Notes under the pieces: generated by a model
Database searches by the model: none
Seen by the model: only the letters and a program-made list of their open reading frames with translations
Told to the model about the DNA's origin: nothing
Part shown: positions 7,759 through 16,449 of the stretch, piece by piece
Numbering within the stretch: the stretch's first letter is position 1
How the letters are laid out: each line of letters starts with the position of its first letter
Position numbers and translations under genes: made by a program
Assembly: GCF_025380365.1 (NCBI RefSeq)
Contig: NZ_JAOCQF010000001.1
Span: forward strand, 620,001 to 684,000
Direction of reading: 5' to 3'
Source: Albidovulum sediminis
GTDB lineage: Bacteria; Pseudomonadota; Alphaproteobacteria; Rhodobacterales; Rhodobacteraceae
DNA: 64,000 nucleotides

Positions 7759-8541
7759 ATGCGACGGCCCATTGTCGGCATCATCGGCAACAACAACCTT
7801 CTTAACGACGAATACCCGGTCCATACCGGCGGGTTGATGAACTCGATGGCCGTGGCGCAGGTCGCGGGCTGCATGCCGCTGGTGATCCCCTCCGATCCGC
7901 GGCTGGTCACGGTCGAGGAACTGCTTGACCTTTGCGACGGCTTCCTGCTGACCGGGGGACGGCCGAATGTCCACCCCGAGGAATACGGTGAGGCGCCGAC
8001 CGAGGCGCACGGGGCCTTCGACCGCTGCCGCGATGCGATCACGCTGCCGCTGGTCAGGGCCTGCGTGGCGCGGGGGCAGCCCTTCTTCGGCATCTGCCGG
8101 GGCTTTCAGGAGGTGAACGTGGCGCTGGGCGGCACGCTCCACCCCGAGATCCGCGACCTGCCGGGCCGGATGAACCACCGCATGCCGCCAGAGGGCACGC
8201 TGGAGGAGAAGTTCGCCCTGCGCCACGCGGTGCGGTTTTCGGACGACGGGCCGTTCCGCCGGCTTCTGGGCGCGGCGGAGGTGATGACGAACACGCTGCA
8301 CGGGCAGGGGATCAAGACGCCGGGCGCGCGGGTCGTGATCGACGGCTGGGCCCCGGACGGGACGCCCGAGGCGATCTATGTCGAGGGCGCGCCGGGCTTC
8401 ACGCTGTCGGTGCAGTGGCACCCGGAATACAATGCCGCGACCGATCCGGTATCGCGGCCGCTGTTTCTGGCCTTCGGCGAGGCCGCGGCGCGATGGGCCG
8501 CGGCACGGCAGCCGGTGGCGGACAGGGTGCGGATCGCCTGA
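7759..8541 (+). CDS. Gamma-glutamyl-gamma-aminobutyrate hydrolase family protein (peptidase C26)
   Basis: A 260-residue class I glutamine-amidotransferase-like hydrolase. The nucleophile elbow is GICRGFQ (Cys113) and the His/Glu pair is in QWHPEYN (His221, Glu223), completing the triad. Residues 3-20 (RPIVGIIGNNNLLNDEYPVH) are the usual N-terminal strand. The PuuD family cleaves gamma-glutamyl amides such as gamma-glutamyl-GABA, releasing glutamate. Adjacent to the XRE-cupin regulator with an 82-nt gap, so probably its target. No gamma-glutamyl-polyamine synthetase or oxidase is nearby, so the substrate is open. It converges on kynA. Confidence 0.88.
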   Translation: MRRPIVGIIGNNNLLNDEYPVHTGGLMNSMAVAQVAGCMPLVIPSDPRLVTVEELLDLCDGFLLTGGRPNVHPEEYGEAPTEAHGAFDRCRDAITLPLVRACVARGQPFFGICRGFQEVNVALGGTLHPEIRDLPGRMNHRMPPEGTLEEKFALRHAVRFSDDGPFRRLLGAAEVMTNTLHGQGIKTPGARVVIDGWAPDGTPEAIYVEGAPGFTLSVQWHPEYNAATDPVSRPLFLAFGEAAARWAAARQPVADRVRIA

Positions 8542-8583
8542 CGGCCCGCCTGTCCGGACGGGCAGCCCGTGGCCGCGGCGTGG

Positions 8584-9417
8584 TCAGAGTGCGGTGCGCA
8601 CCCGCCAAAGCTCCGGGAACAGTTCGACCTCGAGCATCCGGCGCAGGTAGGGCACGCCGCCGGTGCCGCCGGTGCCGCGTTTCAGGCCGATCACACGCTC
8701 GACCGTGGTGACGTGGTTGAAGCGCCAGCGGCGGAAGTAATCCTCGAAATCGACCAGCTTCTCGGCCAGTTCGTAAAGCGCCCAGTGGTCCTCGGGGGCG
8801 CGGTAGACGGTGGCCCAGACCTGCATGACGCCGGCATCTTCCGCCCAGGGCTGGCGGAAGTCGCGGTTCAGCACCGCCTCGGGCACCGGCAGGCCGGCGC
8901 GCGCGGCGACCCTGAGTGCCTCGTCATAGAGCGAGGGGCGGGCAAGTTCGGCCTCGAGCTTTGCCAGGATGTCGGGCCGGTGGGCATGCGGGCGCAGCAT
9001 CGCCGCGTTGCGGTTGCCGGCGGCGTATTCGATCAGCCGGTACTGCCAGGACTGGAAGCCCGAGGACTGGCCAAGCGCGGCGCGGAATCGGGTGTAGTCC
9101 GAGGGCGTCATCGTGCGCAGCACGTCCCAGGCGGAGTTCAGCTGTTCCATGATGCGGGCGACGCGCGCCAGCATCTTGAAGGCCGGTTGCAGCGCGTCCC
9201 GCGCCATCGCCGCGCGGGCGGCGGCCAGTTCGGTCAGCGCGAGCTTCATCCAAAGCTCCGAGGTCTGGTGCTGGATGATGAACAGCATCTCGTCCTGCGC
9301 GTCGCTGAGCGGTGCCTGCGCGGTCAGGATCGCGTCGAGCTTCAGGTAGTCGCCATAGCTCATGCGGCCGTCGAAGGACATCTGCGCGCCTTCGGCCGAG
9401 GGGTCATAGGTGGTCAT
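8584..9417 (-). CDS. kynA: Tryptophan 2,3-dioxygenase
   Basis: A 277-residue heme enzyme that oxidises L-tryptophan to N-formylkynurenine. Recognisable blocks: [36 protein letters not shown] with the conserved His50, [22 protein letters not shown], and the C-terminal [31 protein letters not shown] active-site loop. Length is normal for bacterial TDO. Start at ATG 9417, where the homologous protein begins; an open frame extends to 9516 but is not TDO-like. It lies downstream of the kynureninase and GNAT genes on the same strand, 157 nt after the GNAT stop, so may be cotranscribed or have its own promoter. Confidence 0.95.
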   Translation of the reverse strand: MTTYDPSAEGAQMSFDGRMSYGDYLKLDAILTAQAPLSDAQDEMLFIIQHQTSELWMKLALTELAAARAAMARDALQPAFKMLARVARIMEQLNSAWDVLRTMTPSDYTRFRAALGQSSGFQSWQYRLIEYAAGNRNAAMLRPHAHRPDILAKLEAELARPSLYDEALRVAARAGLPVPEAVLNRDFRQPWAEDAGVMQVWATVYRAPEDHWALYELAEKLVDFEDYFRRWRFNHVTTVERVIGLKRGTGGTGGVPYLRRMLEVELFPELWRVRTAL

Positions 9418-9467
9418 GGTGGTCTCCGTGGAAAAGGTCCGGGAAGGCGTCCCGTCAGGGGCCGATC

Positions 9468-9578
9468 CTACAGGTTTTCCGCGGCGATGACGGCGCTTCT
9501 GCCGATCCTGCGCCATAGCCCCGCCCAGGCGCCGGGTCGCGCCAGCCGGGGTTCGGTGCGGAAGGTCTCGGTCCTCAT
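9468..9578 (-). CDS. Possible 36-residue peptide between the GNAT gene and kynA
   Basis: An open frame ATG 9578 to TAG 9468 encodes [16 protein letters not shown] and then an Arg/Ala-rich tail ending in SAVIAAENL. Its ATG overlaps the stop of the GNAT gene as ATGA, the coupling arrangement used between real genes in this genome, and it fills most of the gap before kynA. No family is recognised and the frame is short, so it could be chance or a leader affecting kynA translation. Low confidence. Confidence 0.25.
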   Translation of the reverse strand: MRTETFRTEPRLARPGAWAGLWRRIGRSAVIAAENL

Positions 9579-10048
9579 GGCCGTGGCCCGAGGTCGAGCG
9601 ACATCAGGAACGTCTCGTAAGTCTGCCCGTCAACAACGAAATTCTCGGCCGCGTCGACCTGCCAGCCCTGCTTGGCGAAGAAGCGGCGGGCAAGGTGGCT
9701 GGCGCGGACGGTCAGGCGGGGCAGCCCCTCGGCGCGGGCATGGTCGAGAAGCGCGCGGTAAAGCGCGTCGGCCACGCCCTTTCCCATGACCTCGGGCAGG
9801 ACGAAGGCCATGTCGAGGTAGCCCTCGCGATCCAGCGACATGAAGCCGGTCATGCCGCTTTCGTCCTCGGCCACCCAGCACCACTGGTCGATCTGCGGGT
9901 CGGGCTCCGCCCAGTCCGGCTCGGGTGAGGGCGCCCAGACGGCGCGCTGTGCCGCGTCGTAGAAGGGGGCCGCGCCCTCGCGAACGGCGCGGTAGAAGAC
10001 CTGCGCCTTCGCGGCCCGGTCTTCCGGGCGATAGGCGCGGACCCGCAT
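9575..10048 (-). CDS. GNAT-family N-acetyltransferase
   Basis: A 157-residue GNAT protein: [26 protein letters not shown] opens the fold, [52 protein letters not shown] holds strand 4 and the acetyl-CoA pyrophosphate loop (here [10 protein letters not shown], a variant of the Q/RxxGxG/A motif), and [18 protein letters not shown] is the C-terminal part. Its start overlaps the kynureninase stop as TGATG, so it is translationally coupled to kynU. Substrate unknown; acetylation of an amine from tryptophan catabolism is possible. The frame stays open far upstream, but that extension is antiphase to kynU and not real. Confidence 0.85.
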   Translation of the reverse strand: MRVRAYRPEDRAAKAQVFYRAVREGAAPFYDAAQRAVWAPSPEPDWAEPDPQIDQWCWVAEDESGMTGFMSLDREGYLDMAFVLPEVMGKGVADALYRALLDHARAEGLPRLTVRASHLARRFFAKQGWQVDAAENFVVDGQTYETFLMSLDLGPRP

Positions 10049-11244
10049 CAGGTCACCTTGGCGCGGGCCTTGAACGCGGGCTGGTCCCACAGCCCCTCGT
10101 CCATGATCCGCTTCAGGATCGCGACCGCGCCCGTCACGTCCGCCGTCGAGGTGTAAAGCGGCGTGAAGCCGAAGCGCAGGATGTCGGGGGCGCGGAAGTC
10201 GCCGATGACGCCGTGGGCGATCAGCGCCTGCATGATCGCGTAGCCCTCGGGGTGGCGGAAGCTGACCTGGCTGCCGCGCGCCGCGGGATCGCGGGGCGAG
10301 GCGAGCGTCAGGGCAGGGCAGGCGGCCTCGACGGCGGCGATGAAGGCCTCGGTTAGCTCGATCGAGCGGGCGCGGACGTCGGCCATGTCGACCCGGTCCC
10401 AGATGTCCATCGAGGCTTCGAGGGCTGCCATCTGCAGGATCGGCGGCGTGCCGACCCGCATCCGCTCGATCCCCGCGCCGGGGCGGTAGTCGAGGTCGAA
10501 GGCAAAGGGCGCCTCGTGTCCCAGCCAGCCCGACAGCGCCGGGCGCACCTGCGCGGCCAGGCGCGGGGCGATGTAGATGAAGGCCGGGCCGCCGGGGCCG
10601 GAGTTCAGGTACTTGTAGGTGCAGCCCACGGCGAAATCGGCGCCGCTGCCGGCCAGGTCCACCTCGACCGCGCCGGCCGAATGGGCCAGGTCCCAGACGA
10701 CAAGCGCGCCGGCCGCGTGCGCCTTCGCGATAAGGCGCTTCATGTCGTGCCGGCGCCCGGTGCGGTAGTCGACCTCGGTCAGCATCAGGACGGCAAGGTC
10801 GGGGGTGATCGCTGCCTCGACCGCCTCGGGGGCGACGGTGCGCAGTTCGTAGCCCTGGCCAAGGGTGCGCACCAGCCCGTCGGCCATGTAGAGGTCCGAG
10901 GGGAAGTTGCCGGTGTCCGACAGGATCACGCGGCGGTCCGGGCGCAGGTCGAGCGCGGAGGCGAGCGCCTGGTAGACCTTGATCGACAGCGTGTCGCCAA
11001 GGACGACCGTGCCGGGTTCCGCCCCGATCAGGCGCCCGATGCGGTCGCCGAGCGCGCGCGGCTTGTCCATCCAGCCGGCGCGGTTCCAGGCGGTGATGAG
11101 CATGTCGCCCCATTCGTCCTCGACGCAGCCGCGGACACGTTCGGCGGCGGCGCGCGGCAAGGGCCCGAGCGAGTTGCCGTCAAGATAGATCACGCCCGCG
11201 GGCAGGTGGAACAGGGCGCGCGTGGCGGCAAAGTCGGTGGTCAT
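10048..11244 (-). CDS. kynU: Kynureninase
   Basis: A 398-residue PLP enzyme that splits kynurenine (or 3-hydroxykynurenine) into anthranilate (or hydroxyanthranilate) and alanine. Seen: FHLPAGVIYLDGNSLGPLPR at the start, the PLP region LSDTGNFPSDLYMADGL, VVWDLAHSAGAVEVDL, and the Schiff-base lysine in GCTYKYLNSGPGG (Lys211). ATG 11244 has GGGAGC 5 nt upstream and gives the normal length; an in-frame ATG at 11268 would overlap the promoter-proximal inverted repeat. First gene of the kynU-GNAT-(kynA) operon. The formamidase kynB needed between the two steps is not in the window. Confidence 0.95.
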   Translation of the reverse strand: MTTDFAATRALFHLPAGVIYLDGNSLGPLPRAAAERVRGCVEDEWGDMLITAWNRAGWMDKPRALGDRIGRLIGAEPGTVVLGDTLSIKVYQALASALDLRPDRRVILSDTGNFPSDLYMADGLVRTLGQGYELRTVAPEAVEAAITPDLAVLMLTEVDYRTGRRHDMKRLIAKAHAAGALVVWDLAHSAGAVEVDLAGSGADFAVGCTYKYLNSGPGGPAFIYIAPRLAAQVRPALSGWLGHEAPFAFDLDYRPGAGIERMRVGTPPILQMAALEASMDIWDRVDMADVRARSIELTEAFIAAVEAACPALTLASPRDPAARGSQVSFRHPEGYAIMQALIAHGVIGDFRAPDILRFGFTPLYTSTADVTGAVAILKRIMDEGLWDQPAFKARAKVT

Positions 11245-11260
11245 GGCAGCTCCCGGAAAT

Positions 11261-11278
11261 TGTTTCATGCTTAAAACA
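11261..11278 (-). promoter_or_regulatory. Inverted repeat upstream of kynU
   Basis: TGTTT-CATGCTTA-AAACA is a 5-bp dyad with an 8-nt centre, 16 nt before the kynU start codon in an AT-richer patch. Its position suits a repressor or Lrp/MarR-type regulator of tryptophan catabolism. No regulator gene is adjacent, so identity is unknown. Confidence 0.38.
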
Positions 11279-11376
11279 TTTTCCCCGACTCGCCAAGGAA
11301 ATTCGCATCCCGCCGCAGAGGGCGCTTGCGGATGGCGCCGTGCAGGCTAGGGTCCGACAGGCGAGGGGAGTTGGCG

Positions 11377-11817
11377 ATGGGTTCCTTGAAGGCGATCGAC
11401 TATCCGCCGGTCTGGCTGGCCGCGTTTCTGGGCGCAAGCTGGGCCCTGGGGCGTATCCTGCCCCTGCCGGGCCTGCCGGTGACGGGCCTGATCCTGGCCG
11501 GCTGCGGTGTGGCGCTGATGGTCGCCGCGCTGGTGCAGATGATGCTGGCGCGGACGACCTTCGTGCCGCGAAAGGAGCCCCGGACTCTGGTCAGCCGCGG
11601 CGTCTTCGCGATGTCGCGCAACCCCATATACCTTGGCGACGCGCTGATTCTGGCGGGGCTGTCGCTTTACTGGGGCGCGCTTCTGGCGCTGCCGCTGGTC
11701 GCGGTCTTCGTCGCGATCATCAACCGCCGCTTCATCCGGGGCGAGGAAGCGGTGCTGCGCCAGAGCTTCGGCGCAGAGTTCGATGCCTATTGCGGGCGCA
11801 CTCGGCGCTGGCTCTGA
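11377..11817 (+). CDS. Isoprenylcysteine carboxyl methyltransferase-like membrane protein
   Basis: A 146-residue integral membrane protein with about four hydrophobic helices (YPPVWLAAFLGASWALGRIL, VTGLILAGCGVALMVAALV, DALILAGLSLYWGALLALPL, VAVFVAI). SRNPIYLGD at about 88-96 matches the conserved RNPxYxG motif of the ICMT/PEMT-like family, and RRFIRGEEAVLRQSFGAEFDAYCGRTRRWL matches its C-terminal E-x-x-L-x-x-x-FG-x-x-Y-x-x-Y region. Bacterial members methylate lipids or unknown substrates; this one is uncharacterised. ATG 11377 follows GCGAGGGGAG. Divergent from kynU and upstream of pntAB, without obvious connection to either. Confidence 0.83.
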   Translation: MGSLKAIDYPPVWLAAFLGASWALGRILPLPGLPVTGLILAGCGVALMVAALVQMMLARTTFVPRKEPRTLVSRGVFAMSRNPIYLGDALILAGLSLYWGALLALPLVAVFVAIINRRFIRGEEAVLRQSFGAEFDAYCGRTRRWL

Positions 11818-11831
11818 TGTCCAAATAATCG

Positions 11832-11860
11832 TTGCCGCATCGCGGCATCGTCGGTAACAA
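11832..11860 (+). promoter_or_regulatory. Putative sigma-70 promoter of pntAB
   Basis: TTGCCG (11832-11837) and TAACAA (11855-11860) are exactly 17 nt apart, about 70 nt before the pntA start, in the only gap ahead of the two-gene unit. Assigned from sequence match only. Confidence 0.42.
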
Positions 11861-11931
11861 ACTTGCGCAATGACGTCGATGGCGGATCGCACCACAAGGA
11901 CGGGATCGGCCGCAGCGGGAAGGGAGAGACA

Positions 11932-13503
11932 GTGAAGATCGGGGCACCACGGGAAACCTTCGAGGGCGAGGCGCGCGTCGCGATGACGCCGGACTCCGCG
12001 CTGCAACTGCAAAAGCTGGGGCATCAGTGCTTTGTCCAGTCCGGCGCGGGCGCTGCGGCGGGCTTTTCCGATGCGCTTTACGCCGCGGCCGGCGTGACGG
12101 TGGTTCCCACCGCCGCCGACCTTCTCGACGCCGTCGACATCGTCGCCAAGGTTCGCCCGCCGAGCGAGGCGGAGGCGGGGATGCTGAAGAAGGGCCAGAC
12201 GCTGATCTCCTTCTTCTACCCGGCGCAGAACAAGGCGCTGCTCGAGGCTTGCAAGGACCGGGGCGCCACCGTCATCGCGATGGACATGGTCCCGCGCATC
12301 AGCCGCGCGCAGAAGATGGACGCGCTGTCGTCGATGGCCAACATCGCGGGCTACCGCGCGGTGATCGAGGCCGGCAACAACTTCGGCCGCTTCTTCACGG
12401 GCCAGGTAACGGCGGCGGGCAAGGTGCCCCCCGCAAAGGTGCTGGTCGTCGGCGCGGGCGTTGCAGGGCTGGCCGCGATCGGCACCGCGACCTCGCTTGG
12501 TGCCATCGTCCACGCCTTCGACGTCCGCCCCGAGGTGGCCGAGCAGATCGAGTCGATGGGCGCGAGTTTCGTCTTCCTCGAGTTCGAGGAGGCGCAGGAC
12601 GGCGCCGCCACGGGCGGCTATGCCGCGCCGTCGAGCCCGGAGTTCCGGGAAAAGCAGCTGGCGAAGTTCCGCGAGCTGGCGCCCGAGATGGACATCGTCA
12701 TCACCACCGCGCTGATCCCCGGCCGCGACGCGCCGAAGCTCTGGCTCGCCGACATGGTGGCGATGATGAAGCCGGGCTCGGTCATCGTTGACCTTGCGGC
12801 CGAACGCGGCGGCAACTGCGACCTGACCGTGCCCGACCAGCGCATCGTCAGCGACAACGGCGTCATCGTCATCGGCTACACCGACTTCCCCAGCCGCATG
12901 GCCGCGCAGGCCTCTACCCTTTACTCCACCAACGTCCGCCACATGATGGCGGACCTGACGCCGGCCAAGGACGGGGTCGTCAACCACAACATGGAAGACG
13001 ACGTCATCCGCGGCGCGACTGTCACGCACGAGGGCGCGATCACCTTCCCGCCGCCGCCGCCGAAGGTGCAGGCGATCGCCGCCGCGAAACCGCGCGAGAA
13101 GGTCAAGGAACCGACGCCGGAGGAAAAGCGCGCGGCCGAACGGGCGGCGTTCCGGGCGCAGACGCGCAGCCAGGTCACGCTGCTGACGCTGGGCGGGGCG
13201 CTGATCCTCCTGGCGGGCCTTTATGCGCCGGCAAGCTTCATGAGCCATTTCATCGTCTTCGTGCTGGCCGTCTTCGTCGGCTTCCAGGTGATCTGGAACG
13301 TCTCGCATTCGCTGCACACGCCGCTGATGGCGATCACCAACGCGATCTCGTCGATCATCATCCTCGGCGCGCTGATGCAGATCGGATCGGGGTCCTTCCT
13401 CGTCATCCTTCTGGCCGCGCTCTCGGTGTTCATGGCCGGCATCAACATCTTCGGTGGCTTCATGGTCACCCGGCGCATGCTCGCCATGTTCCAGAAATCC
13501 TGA
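11932..13503 (+). CDS. pntA: NAD(P) transhydrogenase subunit alpha
   Basis: A 523-residue alpha subunit of the proton-translocating transhydrogenase, which transfers hydride between NADH and NADP+ using the membrane proton gradient. The soluble NAD domain (about 1-370) shows [39 protein letters not shown] and the Rossmann motif [18 protein letters not shown]; the C-terminus (about 420-523) has four hydrophobic helices. It is thus the full fused alpha subunit, not split into PntAA/PntAB as in Rhodospirillum. The start is assigned to GTG 11932 (AGGGAGAGACA upstream), where homologues begin; an ATG at 11863 would add an unrelated extension. pntB follows after 16 nt. Confidence 0.95.
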   Translation: MKIGAPRETFEGEARVAMTPDSALQLQKLGHQCFVQSGAGAAAGFSDALYAAAGVTVVPTAADLLDAVDIVAKVRPPSEAEAGMLKKGQTLISFFYPAQNKALLEACKDRGATVIAMDMVPRISRAQKMDALSSMANIAGYRAVIEAGNNFGRFFTGQVTAAGKVPPAKVLVVGAGVAGLAAIGTATSLGAIVHAFDVRPEVAEQIESMGASFVFLEFEEAQDGAATGGYAAPSSPEFREKQLAKFRELAPEMDIVITTALIPGRDAPKLWLADMVAMMKPGSVIVDLAAERGGNCDLTVPDQRIVSDNGVIVIGYTDFPSRMAAQASTLYSTNVRHMMADLTPAKDGVVNHNMEDDVIRGATVTHEGAITFPPPPPKVQAIAAAKPREKVKEPTPEEKRAAERAAFRAQTRSQVTLLTLGGALILLAGLYAPASFMSHFIVFVLAVFVGFQVIWNVSHSLHTPLMAITNAISSIIILGALMQIGSGSFLVILLAALSVFMAGINIFGGFMVTRRMLAMFQKS

Positions 13504-13519
13504 GCGGGGGGGCGTGCAC

Positions 13520-14953
13520 ATGGATCACGGTTTCACCACGGCCGCCTATGTCGTCGCGGCGGTTCTTTTCATCCTCTCGCTCGGCGGGCTCTCGGGCCAG
13601 GAAAGCGCCAAGCGCGCGGTCTGGTATGGCATCTTCGGGATGGCGCTGGCGGTGGCCGCCACGCTCTACGGTCCGGGCTTCGGCCTCTGGTGGCTGTCGG
13701 TTGCCCTGATCGCGGGCGGCGGGGCCATCGGCTGGGTGGTCGCGCAGCGCGTGCAGATGACCGAGATGCCGCAGCTTGTCGCGGCGATGCATTCGCTCGT
13801 GGGTCTGGCGGCGGTCTTCATCGGCTTCAACGCCCATATCGAGGCCGCGAACGTCGCCGCGATGGACGAGGCGGCGCGTGCCGCGGTCGAGGGCTTCGCC
13901 GCCGTCCTCGCCCACAAGACGCCGGTCGAGCTGTCGATCCTGCGGGTCGAGCTGTTCCTTGGCGTCTTCATCGGCGCGGTGACCTTCACCGGCTCGGTCA
14001 TCGCCTTCGGCAAGCTTGCGGGCAAGGTCGACGGCAAGGCGCGGAAACTCCCCGGCGGGCATGTCCTGAACGCGGGCGCGGCGATCGGGTCGATCCTTCT
14101 GCTGCTGGTCTACCTGAACGGCGGCGGGATGTGGGCGCTTCTGCTGATGACGCTACTGGCCTTCTTCATCGGCTACCACCTGATCATGGGGATCGGCGGC
14201 GCCGACATGCCGGTCGTCGTCTCGATGCTGAACAGCTATTCCGGCTGGGCGGCGGCGGCGATCGGCTTTTCGCTCTCGAACGACCTGCTGATCGTCGTTG
14301 GCGCGCTGGTCGGCTCCTCGGGTGCGATCCTCAGCTACATCATGTGCAAGGCGATGAACCGCAGCTTCATCAGCGTGATCCTCGGCGGCTTCGGCAACAC
14401 CACCGGTCCGGCGATGGAGATTGCGGGCGAACAGATCGCCATCGACGCCGAAGGGGTGGCCGCGGCCCTGAACGACGCCGACAGCGTCATCATCATCCCC
14501 GGCTACGGCATGGCGGTGGCGCAGGCGCAGCAGTCCGTGTCGGAACTGACGCGCAAGCTGCGCGCCAAGGGCAAGAACGTGCGCTTCGCCATCCACCCGG
14601 TCGCGGGGCGGCTTCCCGGCCACATGAACGTGCTCCTGGCCGAGGCGAAGGTGCCCTACGACATCGTGCTCGAGATGGACGAGATCAACGAGGACTTCCC
14701 GGAAACCGACGTCGCCATCGTCATCGGCTCGAACGACATCGTGAACCCGGCCGCGCAGGAGGACCCGAACAGCCCCATCGCCGGCATGCCGGTGCTGGAA
14801 TGCTGGAAGGCCAAGCAGGTCTTCGTGTCGAAGCGCGGGCAGGGGACGGGGTATTCGGGTATCGAGAACCCGCTGTTCTACAAGGAGAACACGCGGATGT
14901 TCTACGGCGACGCCAAGAAAAGCCTCGACAGCCTTCTGCCGATGATCGAGTGA
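13520..14953 (+). CDS. pntB: NAD(P) transhydrogenase subunit beta
   Basis: A 477-residue beta subunit of the same membrane transhydrogenase. The N-terminal two thirds carries nine or so hydrophobic helices ([38 protein letters not shown] with the conserved membrane His, and others); the C-terminal third is the NADP-binding domain, with [13 protein letters not shown] as the fingerprint and [38 protein letters not shown] near the end. ATG 13520 is preceded by GCGGGGGGGC. Together with PntA it makes a complete functional pair, followed by a rho-independent terminator at 14983-15009. Confidence 0.96.
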   Translation: MDHGFTTAAYVVAAVLFILSLGGLSGQESAKRAVWYGIFGMALAVAATLYGPGFGLWWLSVALIAGGGAIGWVVAQRVQMTEMPQLVAAMHSLVGLAAVFIGFNAHIEAANVAAMDEAARAAVEGFAAVLAHKTPVELSILRVELFLGVFIGAVTFTGSVIAFGKLAGKVDGKARKLPGGHVLNAGAAIGSILLLLVYLNGGGMWALLLMTLLAFFIGYHLIMGIGGADMPVVVSMLNSYSGWAAAAIGFSLSNDLLIVVGALVGSSGAILSYIMCKAMNRSFISVILGGFGNTTGPAMEIAGEQIAIDAEGVAAALNDADSVIIIPGYGMAVAQAQQSVSELTRKLRAKGKNVRFAIHPVAGRLPGHMNVLLAEAKVPYDIVLEMDEINEDFPETDVAIVIGSNDIVNPAAQEDPNSPIAGMPVLECWKAKQVFVSKRGQGTGYSGIENPLFYKENTRMFYGDAKKSLDSLLPMIE

Positions 14954-14982
14954 CGGCGTTCGGCCTGTGACCGGAAATGCAG

Positions 14983-15009
14983 CGCCCCGCCCAAAGGCGG
15001 GGCGTTTTT
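14983..15009 (+). terminator. Rho-independent terminator after pntB
   Basis: CGCCCCGCC-CAAA-GGCGGGGCG followed by TTTTT: a perfect 9-bp stem, 4-nt loop and 5-T tail, 29 nt after the pntB stop codon. The clearest intrinsic terminator in the window. Confidence 0.9.
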
Positions 15010-15127
15010 CATGCCGGGGCGTTGCAGAAAGGCAAGTATACCGCGGTGTGCCCGCGCAAGGCCGATGCGGGGCATGCAAGCGGCCGCCGGACGCGCTATG
15101 TCGCCCCTCATCACTACGGGCAGCACC

Positions 15128-16405
15128 ATGATCGACGACCATCCCCTGCGCTATGCGCTCGTGAACGAGCTTCACGCCCGGCCCTTCCCCTCGCTCGAGG
15201 TGCCGTGCCAGGCGGTCTATCTCGCGGTGAAGGAGCCGATCGACGCCTACAACCGCGACCGTGCCCGCGACCGCGCGCATCTTCTGGCGCTGCTGGACCG
15301 GCACGGCGCGGCGCATCCTGGGCCCGAGGCGACCCACCACGCGGCGCGGATCGGCAAGCACGACCTGAAGTGGGAAAGCCACACCGAGTTCGTGACCTAT
15401 TCGGCCTTCTCGCGCGGGCTTTCGGCGCGGGCCTTCGATCCGCACGGGGCCGAGGTCTTTCCGCTCGACTGGATGGCGCAGGCGCCGGGGCTGAGGCTCG
15501 CCTCGGTCCTTGTCAGGGTCGAGCATCTGCCCGACGACCCCGCCGAGGTGCGGGCGCGGCTGGACGAGTGGTTCGTGCCCGAAAGCCTGGCCTGTTCCTG
15601 GGTGCTGGACGAAAGCGCGATCATCGCCGGTGACTTCCAGATCGACCCTGCGGGCCAGATGCGCTTTGCCGTCTTCGTGCGCCCCGGCGCAGGCGCCCGG
15701 CGCGTCGGCCGCATCGTCCAGCGCCTGTGCGAGATCGAGACCTATCGCGCCATGTCGATGCTGGGGCTTGGCCGCGCGCGCGAACTGACAAGCCACCTGA
15801 ACGCGCTGGACCCCAAGCTGTCGCAACTGGTCGCGGTGATGGCCGACAAGACCCGCCCCTCGGAGGAGACGCTGCACGACCTGCTGGAGATCGCGGCGGG
15901 GCTGGAAAGCCTGGCGGTGCGCCACTCCTTCCGCTTCGGCGCGACCGGCGCCTACGAGGCGCTGGTGAACCAGCGCGTGCAGATTCTGCGCGAGACGCGG
16001 TTCATGGGGCGCCAGACCTTCGCCGAGTTCATGATGCGTCGCTACGACCCGGCGATGCGCACGGTGAAATCCGCCGAACGCCGCCTGGGCGAGATGGCCG
16101 AGCGCGCCGAAAGGGCGGGCGAGTTGTTGCAGACGCGCGTCGATGTGGAACGCTCCGCGCAGAACCAGAAGCTGCTGGAAAGCATGGACCGCCGCGCCGA
16201 CCTCGCGCTCCGGCTTCAGCACACGGTCGAGGGGCTGTCGGTGGTGGCGATCAGCTATTACGCCGTCTCGCTCGCCGCCTACCTCTCCTATCCGCTCGCG
16301 AAGGCGCTGGGGTTCGGCAAGGAAACCGTGGTCGCCGCCCTGGTCCTGCCGGTGGTGGCGCTGGTCGCGGTGATGGTGCGGCGGATCCGGCGGTCGATGC
16401 ACTGA
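15128..16405 (+). CDS. DUF3422 family membrane-anchored protein
   Basis: A 425-residue protein of the DUF3422 family, widespread in alphaproteobacteria and uncharacterised. The opening DHPLRYALVNELHARPFPSLEVP and GKHDLKWESHTEFVTYS are family-typical. The middle is helical and charged (EIETYRAMSMLGLGRARELT, RRLGEMAERAERAGELL and following: probable coiled coil), and the C-terminus has two hydrophobic segments (ISYYAVSLAAYLSYPLAKAL and ETVVAALVLPVVALVAVMV), so the bulk is probably cytosolic with a C-terminal membrane anchor. Start ATG 15128 by homology; the frame stays open upstream to 15011. Converges with the peptide-permease operon. Confidence 0.82.
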   Translation: MIDDHPLRYALVNELHARPFPSLEVPCQAVYLAVKEPIDAYNRDRARDRAHLLALLDRHGAAHPGPEATHHAARIGKHDLKWESHTEFVTYSAFSRGLSARAFDPHGAEVFPLDWMAQAPGLRLASVLVRVEHLPDDPAEVRARLDEWFVPESLACSWVLDESAIIAGDFQIDPAGQMRFAVFVRPGAGARRVGRIVQRLCEIETYRAMSMLGLGRARELTSHLNALDPKLSQLVAVMADKTRPSEETLHDLLEIAAGLESLAVRHSFRFGATGAYEALVNQRVQILRETRFMGRQTFAEFMMRRYDPAMRTVKSAERRLGEMAERAERAGELLQTRVDVERSAQNQKLLESMDRRADLALRLQHTVEGLSVVAISYYAVSLAAYLSYPLAKALGFGKETVVAALVLPVVALVAVMVRRIRRSMH

Positions 16406-16449
16406 CCGCCGGGGAGGGCGGGGCCGTCCCGCACCGCCTACCGCGCGGC

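Noticed and set aside
8542-8583. A terminator hairpin between the C26 hydrolase and kynA
   Set aside because: Short complementary GC runs can be paired around 8543-8570, but there is no convincing single stem and no T tail on either strand.
9575-11113. A fusion of the kynU region and the GNAT domain in one 512-codon frame
   Set aside because: The first two thirds is out of phase with kynU, which is certain; only the last 157 codons are GNAT.
11863-11931. An N-terminal extension of pntA from ATG 11863
   Set aside because: The added 23 residues have no similarity to transhydrogenases; GTG 11932 with its own ribosome binding site gives the normal start.
14153-16402. A 749-codon antisense frame across pntB and the DUF3422 gene
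   Set aside because: Crosses two well-supported genes and the pntB terminator; composition is that of a shadow frame.
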